NCBI RefSeq assembly: GCF_041435195.1
Contig: NZ_CP108107.1
Coordinates: 62,001 to 126,000, forward strand
Source: Streptomyces sp. NBC_00224
GTDB taxonomy: Bacteria; Actinomycetota; Actinomycetes; Streptomycetales; Streptomycetaceae
Direction: 5' to 3'
DNA length: 64,000 bases
The position numbers and the translations under genes were made by a program. Shown here piece by piece: positions 51,097 to 59,545 of the stretch. The number at the start of each line of letters is the position of its first letter. Within the stretch, counting starts at the first letter, position 1. The notes beneath the pieces are model-generated. The model saw nothing but the letters and a program-made list of their open reading frames with translations. It searched no databases and was not told the origin of the DNA.

Positions 51097-51553
51097 GACG
51101 TTCTCCTGTATTCGAGGGATGGTTTGCCCGGGCGCGGCTTGGTGAAGTGGCGACTGAGGGAGGTGGAGCCTGTGAATGACCGTAGCCATGCGCCTGCCGC
51201 CGGTCACTGGCTCCCTGGAGAAGGGCACACCCAAGGCACTCATCAGGACGAAATGCTTTTCGGGAGTAGTCCCTTGATGGAATTGCTGCGCTTATGCCTC
51301 GGGGATGAGTAACCCCCGGCGCGAACGATGAAGACCGGTGGGCAGCCGCCGGGCGCTCACCGCGCCGGTGCCCAACTGCCGCGTCGGCACTGCCGAGGCC
51401 ATCACGCCGTGATAGGTGACCCCTCCGAAAAAACTTCTCGTGATCGTGTCACGTTCCCCCGCCCCCGCGTTTCACAGAAGCAGAGCCACCGAGAAGTGCG
51501 GCTCCCCTCGCCGAACCGGCGGGGCACGAAGGCGAGTTCTGGAGCGAAGAGTC
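51097..51553. other. divergent intergenic region (457 bp) with NmrA-gene leader
   Basis: The right half (51397-51553) is the leader duplicated as a relic at 8301-8495. It contains the ATCACGCCGTGAT palindrome, TGTCACG at 51447-51453 (matching the ECF41 -35 box in six of seven bases) and a conserved CGCGTTTCACAGAAGCAGAG. The left half should hold the protease promoter. A 62-codon frame there has no coding features, so I do not call it. Confidence 0.5.
51401..51413. promoter_or_regulatory. palindromic operator candidate upstream of NmrA-like gene (copy 2)
   Basis: ATCACGCCGTGAT, followed by AGGTGACCC, is the counterpart of the 19-bp palindrome at 8305-8323. It sits 34 bases before the TGTCACG box, consistent with repression or activation of that promoter. 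Confidence 0.45.
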
Positions 51554-52339
51554 ATGGCGAAGCCCATCCTGGTCACCGGCGGCACCGGCACCCTCGGCAA
51601 CCACGTCGTTCCCCTCCTGCGGAAGGCCGGGCGTACCGTACGTGTGCTCAGCCGGAGCCCCCGTCAGAGCAGCGACAGCGGTGTTGAGTACGTGGGGTGT
51701 GACCTGCTCAAGGGGGAGGGGATCGATGCCGCCGTGGACGGGGTCGAGACCGTTCTTCATCTTGCCGGTGGGCCCAAGGGGGACGACGTCGCCACCCGCA
51801 ACCTCGTCGCCGCCGCCTCCCGCGCCGGGGTCAAGCACCTCGTCTACATCTCCGTCATCGGCGCCGACACCGTCCCTCTCGGCTACTTCCAGGCCAAGCT
51901 CGGCGCCGAGCGGGCCATCGAGGAGTCCGGGATTCCGTGGACGACGCTGCGGGCGGCCCAGTTCCACGACCTGGTGCTCACCATGGCGGAGAAGATGGCC
52001 AAGATGCCGGTGGTTCCGGTGCCGGGCGGCATTCGTTTTCAGCCGGTCGACTCGCGTGAAGTCGCTGCACGGCTGGTGGAGTTGGTCCTGGGTGAGCCTG
52101 CCGGGCTGGTGGCCGATCTCGCCGGGCCGAGGGTGTACGGGATGGGGGACCTGAACCGTACGTACCTCCAGGCGCGCGGCAAGCACCGGCTGATGATGCC
52201 CGTACGGGTGCCGGGCAAGGCGGGCCGCGCCTACCGCGCCGGGGACAACCTCTCCCTCACGGAGGGCGCCGTCGTGGGGACGCGCACCTGGGAGGACTTC
52301 CTGGCGGAGAAGGTGGAGAAGGTGGCGAAGGTCGCGTAA
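51554..52339 (+). CDS. NAD(P)-binding NmrA/SDR-e type oxidoreductase (copy 2)
   Basis: This 261-aa paralog of the protein at 981 matches along its full length: 'ILVTGGTGTLGNHVVPLL', 'VLHLAGGPKGDD', 'LVYISVIGAD' and 'RFQPVDSREVAARLVEL'. It extends slightly at the C-terminus (EKVAKVA). It has no adjacent sigma gene. Its leader carries a TGTCACG box, so it may belong to the same ECF regulon as copy 1. The substrate is unknown. Confidence 0.88.
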   Translation: MAKPILVTGGTGTLGNHVVPLLRKAGRTVRVLSRSPRQSSDSGVEYVGCDLLKGEGIDAAVDGVETVLHLAGGPKGDDVATRNLVAAASRAGVKHLVYISVIGADTVPLGYFQAKLGAERAIEESGIPWTTLRAAQFHDLVLTMAEKMAKMPVVPVPGGIRFQPVDSREVAARLVELVLGEPAGLVADLAGPRVYGMGDLNRTYLQARGKHRLMMPVRVPGKAGRAYRAGDNLSLTEGAVVGTRTWEDFLAEKVEKVAKVA

Positions 52340-52361
52340 TGAAGATGAAGGCTCTGGACCC

Positions 52362-53474
52362 TCATCCCGCCCGCAGCCGCCCGCCCAACCACCCCAGCGC
52401 CGGCGGAATCTCCCGCCGCCACGTGTTGAAGTTGTGTCCGCCCGTGTCGAGTGTGATCGACGAGACGCGGGCGGGGGCACGCACCTTCGCGATGAACTGC
52501 TGCGTCGCCCGGTAGTTGGTCTCGCCGTGCTTCGACGTCGTGACCAGGAACGACGAGTTGCCCTGCGGTAGATGGTCCAGGCTCCACAGCAGGTTGGCGC
52601 GCTTCTGCTCCCGCTTGTTGCCGTGGAAGAGGTCGCCGGAGTCGCGGTCCACCTCCGCGTTGTAGTCGGCGGACAAACCCACCCCGGCGGCGTACGCCTC
52701 GGGGTGCTGGAGGGCGAGCTTCAGGGCGCAGTAGCCGCCCGTGGAGTCACCGATGAAGCCCCAGTTACGGGGCGCGGTGCCCACCCGGAACGTCCCCGAG
52801 ATCGCCTTCGGCAGGTCCTTGGCGAAGAACGTCTCCGTCTGCGGGCCGCCGGGGATGTCGATGCACTGGGTGTTGCGCGGCGGCGCCACCGTCGGCCGCA
52901 TCATCACCAGGATCATCGGCTGCATCTTCTTCTGCTTGACCTGCATCCACGCCGTCTTGGGGTAGCGCAGCCCCTTCAGCAGGTTCTCGGCGGTGCCGGG
53001 GAAGCCGGTGAGGACGACGGCGGCGGGGAAGGTCTTCTTCTCGTACTCCTTCTGGAAGTACTCCGGCGGCAGATACACGTACGCCGGGCTGACGATCCGC
53101 GACCGCTCGCCCTGCACCGAGATCTTCTGCACCTCGCCGCTGAGGTGGGGCGTCCCGGACCCCGGAACGGGGACCTCCTCCTTGCCCACGAGCTTCACCC
53201 CCGGGTTGCCGATGGCCTGCGTGCCGAGCACCCCCACACCGGTCTGCTGCCCGAACAGGTCCGCCCACGACCCGTAGAAGAGGAACGTCCTGTTCGCCGC
53301 CAGTCCCACCGACGAGAACAGCAGCACCTGGATCGCCAGAACCAGGCTCACCCGGCCCACGACCGGCATCCACGCCCGCCGCGCCAGGAACGGCCACAGC
53401 CAGATCGTCGCGGCGAACAGCAGCACCGTGCAGATCACGGCCATCAGCAGAACGGTGGTACTTGTCAGGCCCAT
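52362..53474 (-). CDS. membrane-anchored alpha/beta-hydrolase esterase
   Basis: This 370-aa protein has two N-terminal membrane helices ('VLLMAVICTVLLFAATIWLW', 'VSLVLAIQVLLFSSVGLA'). An extracytoplasmic esterase-D/antigen-85-like domain follows, with nucleophile Ser in 'FIGDSTGGYCALKLA' and a late His in 'DTGGHNFNTW'. Family members act on esters or transfer mycolyl-type acyl groups; the substrate is not known here. The ribosome site at the chosen ATG is weak. It is convergent with the NmrA-like gene. Confidence 0.82.
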   Translation of the reverse strand: MGLTSTTVLLMAVICTVLLFAATIWLWPFLARRAWMPVVGRVSLVLAIQVLLFSSVGLAANRTFLFYGSWADLFGQQTGVGVLGTQAIGNPGVKLVGKEEVPVPGSGTPHLSGEVQKISVQGERSRIVSPAYVYLPPEYFQKEYEKKTFPAAVVLTGFPGTAENLLKGLRYPKTAWMQVKQKKMQPMILVMMRPTVAPPRNTQCIDIPGGPQTETFFAKDLPKAISGTFRVGTAPRNWGFIGDSTGGYCALKLALQHPEAYAAGVGLSADYNAEVDRDSGDLFHGNKREQKRANLLWSLDHLPQGNSSFLVTTSKHGETNYRATQQFIAKVRAPARVSSITLDTGGHNFNTWRREIPPALGWLGGRLRAG

Positions 53475-53659
53475 GAACCGTGAAGACTCTCTATCGGGTG
53501 GCCGGATGGTGAATGAGCATCCTCTTTGCCCAGTTCTACCGTCCCGTCGGTGCGCACCCCGGTAGATGGCGTTCGCGGGCGATCCGTTCCCGAGGCCGCC
53601 ACCGGGTGCCCCGCACCCGCTCGCTATGATCCCCAACTCCCGACGAACTGGAGGATGCC

Positions 53660-54037
53660 GTGAGCGAACGCCTTGTCCGTACGGTCGAAGTGCCCCTGGC
53701 CGACGGCAGTGACGAAACGATTCGCGTCCAGGTCCGCGAGGTGGACGAGAGCCTCGTACGGGTGGGCCGGGGCGACGGCTCCGTCACACGGGCCCAGCGG
53801 ACGTTCGGGCAGATGCTGGACACCGTACGGCCCGTCGCGGAGAGTTTCGTCGGACGGTTCAGGGATCTGGCGAACTCGCCCGACGAGATAACCCTGGAAT
53901 TCGGGGTGTCGCTGTCGGCCGAGGCGGACGTCGTCATCGCCAGCACCGCCACCGAGGCCAATTTCTCCGTGAGTCTGACTTGGAACAGGAGTGACACACG
54001 GGGCGGCGCGACCGACGATACTGCGCAAGGGAGTTGA
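53660..54037 (+). CDS. Trypco1/CU044_2847-type small protein
   Basis: This 125-aa protein starts at GTG with GGAGGATGCC upstream. The pattern of N-terminal strands ('RVQVREVDESLVRVGRG'), a central helix ('FGQMLDTVRPVAESFVGRFR') and 'PDEITLEFGVSLSAEADVVI' is that of the trypsin-co-occurring domain 1 family. That family sits beside trypsin-like/STAND effectors in bacterial conflict systems. It lies just upstream of exactly such a gene, which supports the call. Its molecular role is unknown. Confidence 0.75.
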   Translation: MSERLVRTVEVPLADGSDETIRVQVREVDESLVRVGRGDGSVTRAQRTFGQMLDTVRPVAESFVGRFRDLANSPDEITLEFGVSLSAEADVVIASTATEANFSVSLTWNRSDTRGGATDDTAQGS

Positions 54038-54083
54038 CCCGGCCGTCCCGCCATCCCGGGGGCGCGAGGATGCGGAGGACGTG

Positions 54084-57000
54084 GTGACGGGGGCTCAGTC
54101 ACGGAGTGCGGACGAGGTGCTGGCCTCGACGGTCGTACGGATCTCGGGGCGCGGCGGCGCGGTCTGCGGCGCGGGCGCCCTCGTCGCACCCGATCTGGTG
54201 GTGACCTGCGCCCATGTGGTCTCGGACGCGCTGGGGCGGCCCCGTCAGGAGGACGTGGCGGCCGGAGCCGAGCTCACCGTCGACTTCCCGCTGGCCGGGA
54301 ACGGGTCGGGGAACGGGGCCGGGACCGGGAACGGGGCCGGGGCGGCAGGTCCAAACGACGGCACCCCGGCCCCCGACCGGCCCCGAACCGCCACCCCTAC
54401 CCCTACCCCCACCCCCACCGTCACCGCCGTCGTCGAGCACTGGATACCGATCCGCCCCGACCGCACCGGAGACATAGCCGTCCTCCGCCTGCCCGAGCCC
54501 GTCCCCGGCGCCTCGCCCCTCCCGATGGCCGACCCCGACACCGTCTGGGAGCACGGGGCTCGCGCCGTCGGTTTCACCGGCGGGGAGCCGGGCGAGGTGT
54601 GGTTCCGGGGGAAGTTCAGCGGGGCTACCAGCGAGGGCTGGATCCAGCTCTCCCGGGCCGACGGGCAGAGCGCCCACGTCAGACGGGGGTTCAGCGGCAG
54701 CCCCGTCTGGGACAACGAACTCGGCGCCGCCGTCGGCCTCGTGGTGGCCGCCCAGCCCGAACAGGACGCCCAGCAGGCCTTCGTGCTCAGCACCCGCACC
54801 CTGCTCAGGGAGGTGCCCGCGCTCGCTGCCGTCATCAGCCCAGCCCCGCCGTTCCGGGGGCTCGCCACGTTCCAGGAAAGCGACGCGGACGTCTACTTCG
54901 GCCGGGACGACGACATCGAAGAAGTGGTCCGGGCCCTGCGGGGCGAGCACCAGACTGTCACGCTGTACGGGCCCTCCGGCTCGGGCAAGTCGTCGCTGGC
55001 CCTGGCCGGAGTGGCCCCCCGGATGCGGCAGGCCGGATACGACGTGCTGGTGGTGAACGCCGGGCGCATCGCCTCCCCCCGGGCCGCGATCGCCACCGAG
55101 CTGTACGAGCAGATACGTTCCGGGCGGTACGGGCTGCCCGCCCGGGCCTCCGGCGCCGACCAGATCGAGACCTGGCTCGCCTCGCTGGGCCTCGCCGACA
55201 CCCTCCACCGGGCTACGGGCAGCCCGTCCGGCAGGCTCCTGATCGTCCTCGACCAGGCCGAGGCCCTCCTCGACCGCACCGAGGACGAGCTCGCCCAAGC
55301 CGCCGACCTGCTCTTTCCCGCACACCCCGCACCGGGCTCGCGCGTCCTGCTCACCCTGCGCTCCGACTTCATGGACGCGACGCTCAAACACCCGCGCCTG
55401 GGCCCCGCGCTGCGCGGCGGCGCCACGCTCCCGCTGACGCCGATGTCCCGCGACCAGCTCCGCGACGTCGTCGTCCGGCCGCTGGAACGCGTCCCGGCCG
55501 TCGCGTACGACCCGGGCCTGGAGCAGCGCATCCTGGACGACGCGGGCGGCGAGCCGGGGATCCTGCCGCTGCTCGGCTTCGTACTGGAACAGCTGTGGGA
55601 GCGGCGGGCCACCGGACGGCTGCGCTCGGCGGCGTACGAGGAGATGGGCGGCGTACGCGGCGCGCTTGAGCTCCACTCCGAGCGGGCCTGGCGCGACATC
55701 GTGGACCCGGGGACGGAGCCCGAGGCGCTGCGGCTGCTCACCGGCCTGGTCCGGGTGCACCCCGGCAGCGAGACCCCGCTGCGCCGCAGACTCACCCGGC
55801 AGGAGGCGGGCGAGGAGCGGTGGGCGCTGGCGCGGGCGTTCGCCGAGCGGCGCCTGCTCGTGCTGCACGGCGGCGAGGAGGAGCCGGAGACCGCCGAACT
55901 CGCCCACGAGGCGCTGGTCACGGCCTGGCCCGCGCTGCGGCAGCAGGTCAAGGCCGACGGCGAGTTCCTGGCGGGCCGGGCGGAACTGGTCCACGACCGC
56001 CGGCGCTGGGAACGGGGTGGCCGGACCGCCGACCTGCTGCCCGGCGCGCGCCAGCTCGCGGCAACCGAGCACTGGCTGGGCGGCGGGCGGGAGCGCGAAC
56101 TGAGCGAGCAGGAACGGGAGTTCCTCGCCCTCGCCCGCCGCCGCCACCGTGCCCGTCGCACCCGGCTGCGCGCAGCCTGGACCGCCGCCGCCCTGGTGCT
56201 CGCGCTGATCGCCGGGCTCGGCACCTTCCTGGTCTACCAGTCGCGGGTCAGCGACCAGCGCCGGGCGGAGGCCCGCTCGCGCTCCCTGGCCAGCATGTCG
56301 CGCGACCTCACCCAGACCGACCCGGGACAGGCCGCCCTGGCCGCGATCGCCGCGTACGAAATCGCCCCCACACAGGAGGCCCGCAGCGCGCTGCTGCGCC
56401 GGTACGACCAGTTCAGGAACGCGGACTGGGTGCTGACGGGCACTCAGGGGAAGATCGACGCGGTCGCGATGAGCGCGGACGGCACGGTGACGCTGGTGAC
56501 GACCAAGGCGGGCCGCGCGACGCTGTTCGTACGGGCCCGGGGCAGGGTGCTGCGCACACCGCTGCCGGGCAAGGTCGGCGCGCCGATGGTGAGCGGGGAC
56601 GGCCGACGGGTCGCCTACCTGGGGGAGAAGGACGGCACGCTGTCGTGGCACGAGGTGAATCCGGTGGCTCGGGAAGCGGAGCACCTGGTGGGGCCCGCGC
56701 GACCGATCCCCGGCGCCTTCAAGACCCCCGAGCGGCTGGGGTTCGTGGGCTCGGTCGGCTTCGCGGCCCTGTCCCCGAGCGGTGCCCGGGCGGTCGCGAG
56801 GGACGCCGACGGGCGGCTGTGGCTGTGGGACTTGCGTACGAAAGAGCGACGGCAACTGCCACCGTCCGGGTCCAAGATCCAGGCGGTCTGGTACGGCCCC
56901 GACGAGAACACCCTGGTGACCCAGCGGCCCGGCCCCTCGCTCCAGGAGTCGACGATGGTGGCGGTCGACATCGCCACGGGAAAGACACGCCAGTTGGTGG

Positions 57001-58454
57001 AACGGGCCAGTACGGACGGGGGCGTCGTACAGCTCGGCCTGTCCGGCGACGGCGGCGTCCTCGTCGTCTGCCGGGCGGGCGCCACCGTGAGCACCCCCAC
57101 CTACCAGGCCATCCGGGTCGCGGACGGCCGCCAGATCCACAGCCACACCGCAGACTCGCCCTGCCACGGCCTGGCCATCGACCGTACGGGGACGCAGTAC
57201 GCGGTGCACCAGGCCGGCGGCTGGCACCTCATCGACACCCGCCCGGGCAGGGAGATGAAGCCGCTGCTCGGCCCTCGGGTCTCGTCCCTCACCAACATGC
57301 GACTCCTCGGCCAGGAGCCCGCCTTCACCATGGTCGCCTGGGGCGAGGACGACAAGGCCGCCGCCGTCACCGGGTGGTCGCTGGGCATGGACACCACCGA
57401 TATCTCCAGCACGCCGGTGCTGCTCGGCAGCGGCGACAGGATGCTTGCCCACGTGGGCAAGAAAGGCGAGCAGTTGGTGCTGCTGGACACGACCGAGGAG
57501 TCGTTCGACGGCCCCGGCCCGCCGCGCCGCCTGGCCGAGGTGACACGCGACCCGGCGACGTCCCCACAGCCGCCGGGCGATGTGAAGGTCAACCGGGCAC
57601 AGACACTGCTGGCCGACCTCGTCGGCCGCACCACGGTGATGATCCGGGACACCTCCACCCTGCGCGAGGTGGCGCGGATCAGCACGGCCGAGCCGCCCCT
57701 CGACAAGGACGGCAAGCCCGAGCAGGTGGAGTACGTGTTCACCACCACCGACGAACTCGTCACCGTCTCCGGCAGCCTGGTCGAGCACTGGAACGCCCGC
57801 ACCGGAAAGCGTTTGTCGCAACCGTTCGAGGTGGGCGACACGGGGGTGAGCAAGGACAAGCACCCCAAGTTCAGGCTGTTCCGCCACCCCGAGCCGGGCC
57901 ACGTACAAATCATCATCCCCGGAGACCGGGAGGTACACCTCGTCGACCTGCGAACGGGCCGCGAGGACAAGAGACTTCGCCTGGGACCGGACGTGATCGA
58001 CGCGGGCTTCGACAGCAGCGGACGGTACGCGGCGGTGCGCACGGGCGGCGACATGGTGGAACTGTGGTCGGTACGGACCGGCGGAGACCCGCAGAAGGTG
58101 TACGGGCCGATCGGCCCGCTGAAGCGGTTCGACGGCTTCAAGGCCGGATTCGTGGGCGACACCTCCGAATTCTTCCTGGCCAACGACACCTCCGTACGCT
58201 TCCTCCAGCCGTCCGACCCCGGCCGGGCCCAGTCGTACGACTTCGACGAATCCCAGACCTACGTCGCGGGCTCCCCGGACGCCAAGGCGCTGCTGCGGGT
58301 CGGCCAGGACTCGCGGGTGGACCTGCTCCGCCTCGACCCCGACCGCTGGAAGACCCGCGTGTGCAAGGTCCTGGGCCGCGACCTCGACCCGGAGGAGCGC
58401 CGGAGCCTGTCGGGCGGCCTGCCGAAGCGGATCTGCCCGGCGCCCACCGGGTGA
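54084..58454 (+). CDS. trypsin-like protease / STAND NTPase / beta-propeller conflict protein
   Basis: This protein of about 1456 aa has a trypsin-like domain with His44 ('CAHVV'), Asp130 ('GDIAVLRL') and Ser204 ('GFSGSPVW'). A STAND/AAA-type NTPase follows, with P-loop 'GPSGSGKSS' near 297-304 and Walker B 'LLIVLDQAEALLD'. Then come a helical arm, one membrane helix (about 697-721) and a long WD40/beta-propeller-like C-terminus (about 800-1456). Start chosen at GTG 54084, behind GGAGG; the frame is open to 53991. Such proteins are proposed to sense an invader, oligomerise through the NTPase and release protease activity. The membrane helix puts the propeller opposite the NTPase, which is unusual for a cytosolic sensor. 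Confidence 0.88.
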   Translation: MTGAQSRSADEVLASTVVRISGRGGAVCGAGALVAPDLVVTCAHVVSDALGRPRQEDVAAGAELTVDFPLAGNGSGNGAGTGNGAGAAGPNDGTPAPDRPRTATPTPTPTPTVTAVVEHWIPIRPDRTGDIAVLRLPEPVPGASPLPMADPDTVWEHGARAVGFTGGEPGEVWFRGKFSGATSEGWIQLSRADGQSAHVRRGFSGSPVWDNELGAAVGLVVAAQPEQDAQQAFVLSTRTLLREVPALAAVISPAPPFRGLATFQESDADVYFGRDDDIEEVVRALRGEHQTVTLYGPSGSGKSSLALAGVAPRMRQAGYDVLVVNAGRIASPRAAIATELYEQIRSGRYGLPARASGADQIETWLASLGLADTLHRATGSPSGRLLIVLDQAEALLDRTEDELAQAADLLFPAHPAPGSRVLLTLRSDFMDATLKHPRLGPALRGGATLPLTPMSRDQLRDVVVRPLERVPAVAYDPGLEQRILDDAGGEPGILPLLGFVLEQLWERRATGRLRSAAYEEMGGVRGALELHSERAWRDIVDPGTEPEALRLLTGLVRVHPGSETPLRRRLTRQEAGEERWALARAFAERRLLVLHGGEEEPETAELAHEALVTAWPALRQQVKADGEFLAGRAELVHDRRRWERGGRTADLLPGARQLAATEHWLGGGRERELSEQEREFLALARRRHRARRTRLRAAWTAAALVLALIAGLGTFLVYQSRVSDQRRAEARSRSLASMSRDLTQTDPGQAALAAIAAYEIAPTQEARSALLRRYDQFRNADWVLTGTQGKIDAVAMSADGTVTLVTTKAGRATLFVRARGRVLRTPLPGKVGAPMVSGDGRRVAYLGEKDGTLSWHEVNPVAREAEHLVGPARPIPGAFKTPERLGFVGSVGFAALSPSGARAVARDADGRLWLWDLRTKERRQLPPSGSKIQAVWYGPDENTLVTQRPGPSLQESTMVAVDIATGKTRQLVERASTDGGVVQLGLSGDGGVLVVCRAGATVSTPTYQAIRVADGRQIHSHTADSPCHGLAIDRTGTQYAVHQAGGWHLIDTRPGREMKPLLGPRVSSLTNMRLLGQEPAFTMVAWGEDDKAAAVTGWSLGMDTTDISSTPVLLGSGDRMLAHVGKKGEQLVLLDTTEESFDGPGPPRRLAEVTRDPATSPQPPGDVKVNRAQTLLADLVGRTTVMIRDTSTLREVARISTAEPPLDKDGKPEQVEYVFTTTDELVTVSGSLVEHWNARTGKRLSQPFEVGDTGVSKDKHPKFRLFRHPEPGHVQIIIPGDREVHLVDLRTGREDKRLRLGPDVIDAGFDSSGRYAAVRTGGDMVELWSVRTGGDPQKVYGPIGPLKRFDGFKAGFVGDTSEFFLANDTSVRFLQPSDPGRAQSYDFDESQTYVAGSPDAKALLRVGQDSRVDLLRLDPDRWKTRVCKVLGRDLDPEERRSLSGGLPKRICPAPTG

Positions 58455-58457
58455 GGC

Positions 58458-59396
58458 CTACGCCTCGAAGTGGCTCGGCCGGCCGTCCTGGTGGACCAGG
58501 TGGCCGAGCCGGGCCGCCGCCGCGCTCGGCATCAGGGTCCACGTGCCGTCCGCGCGCCGCAGCGCCGCCGAGTGCCACGGGGTGGTCCAGGCGTCGGGTG
58601 CGTCCAGGAGGCGGATGCCGAACTTGGGGGCGCCGACCGGCTGTGGGTGGATGGACAGGCGTACGGCACGGGCGTGGTGGTCGGCGATCAGGTCGCCCCA
58701 GGCGCGGCTGCGCTGGATGACGCCGTACGCCCGTACGCGGCATTCGCGCTGGAGGGCCGACCGTGTTCCGGTGAAGCCCGCCGTGTCCTCCACCAGGAAG
58801 CGTGTGATGCCCCGGTAGAGGGCGAGGGTGTGCTCGTCCGTACGGACCTCGGCGCGCAGGGTCTCCACGCTCGGGGCGTAGCGGTCGTGGACGTGGGTGC
58901 GTTTGTCGGTGTGCGACAAATCGCCGAGTACGTCGCGCAGGTCGAAGACGGAGAGCCGGTCCAGGCCTGACGCGGCGATGAGCGTGCGCAGTTCGTCGGC
59001 GTACGCGTCGATGTGGTCGTCGGGGACGTGGACGAGGTCCCCGAAGACATGGCCGTCGGAGCAGATGACGATACGGGCACCCGGTGGGTATATCCGGCCG
59101 ATGTCTCTGCACAGGGAGTCGAGGAACCGGAGCGAGAGGCGTTCGCCCTGGTCGGGGAGGTGGCCGAGGACCTTGGCCGGGTTGGGGGACTTGCAGGGGA
59201 AGCCGGGCAGGGTGAAGACGACGGGGGCGTTGGCTCGTACGTAGGCCGATATTTGGCGTAGTTGGTGGGGGAAGGACTCCGCGTCGGCCGCAGATTCGCG
59301 GTGGTCGTCCGTCGTGCGGTGGTGTGGCAGCAGCAGGTTCAGAATCGAGGCGCTCAGGCTCGTGGAGACGGGGTCCGGTGCGGTCGTCAGCGGCAT
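58458..59396 (-). CDS. isonitrile (isocyanide) synthase, IsnA/PvcA/DIT1 family
   Basis: This 312-aa protein has the family core 'VVFTLPGFPCKSPNPAKVLG', 'GARIVICSDGHVFGD' and 'HDRYAPSVETLRAEVRTD'. IsnA/PvcA enzymes convert the amino group of Trp or Tyr to an isonitrile using ribulose-5-phosphate. The amino acid used here cannot be read with certainty. GGAGAAACCCC precedes the ATG. No IsnB-type Fe/2-oxoglutarate oxygenase lies beside it; a P450 does. A hairpin separates it from the P450 upstream. Confidence 0.87.
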   Translation of the reverse strand: MPLTTAPDPVSTSLSASILNLLLPHHRTTDDHRESAADAESFPHQLRQISAYVRANAPVVFTLPGFPCKSPNPAKVLGHLPDQGERLSLRFLDSLCRDIGRIYPPGARIVICSDGHVFGDLVHVPDDHIDAYADELRTLIAASGLDRLSVFDLRDVLGDLSHTDKRTHVHDRYAPSVETLRAEVRTDEHTLALYRGITRFLVEDTAGFTGTRSALQRECRVRAYGVIQRSRAWGDLIADHHARAVRLSIHPQPVGAPKFGIRLLDAPDAWTTPWHSAALRRADGTWTLMPSAAAARLGHLVHQDGRPSHFEA

Positions 59397-59497
59397 GGGG
59401 TTTCTCCATGAGGGCGTGGTGGGTGTGTCGGGGCATGCGGGCATGGCGGTATGGCGCCTCGGCCGTGTGCCGGGCGCCGTAGTACTGGGGTGAGGTT

Positions 59498-59522
59498 GAT
59501 CCCCCGGCGACTCCGGGGGATC
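59498..59522. terminator. 10-bp stem hairpin between P450 and isonitrile synthase genes
   Basis: GATCCCCCGG and CCGGGGGATC form a perfect 10-bp stem around CGACT. It lies 23 bases after the P450 stop on the minus strand, so it may attenuate read-through into the synthase gene. A CAGCTGTCAG direct repeat lies beside it (59522-59550 region). Confidence 0.65.
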
Positions 59523-59545
59523 AGCTGTCAGGGGTTGGTCAGCTG

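Noticed and set aside
51124..51312. 62-codon frame in the gap before the second NmrA-like gene
   Set aside because: It has no ribosome site, signal or conserved motif, and its composition fits noncoding DNA.
54099..57938. Open frame of 1279 codons on the minus strand opposite the trypsin-STAND gene
   Set aside because: It is a shadow of third-position GC in the real plus-strand gene. Its composition is rich in Arg, Gly and Val with no domain, while the plus strand shows clear catalytic motifs.
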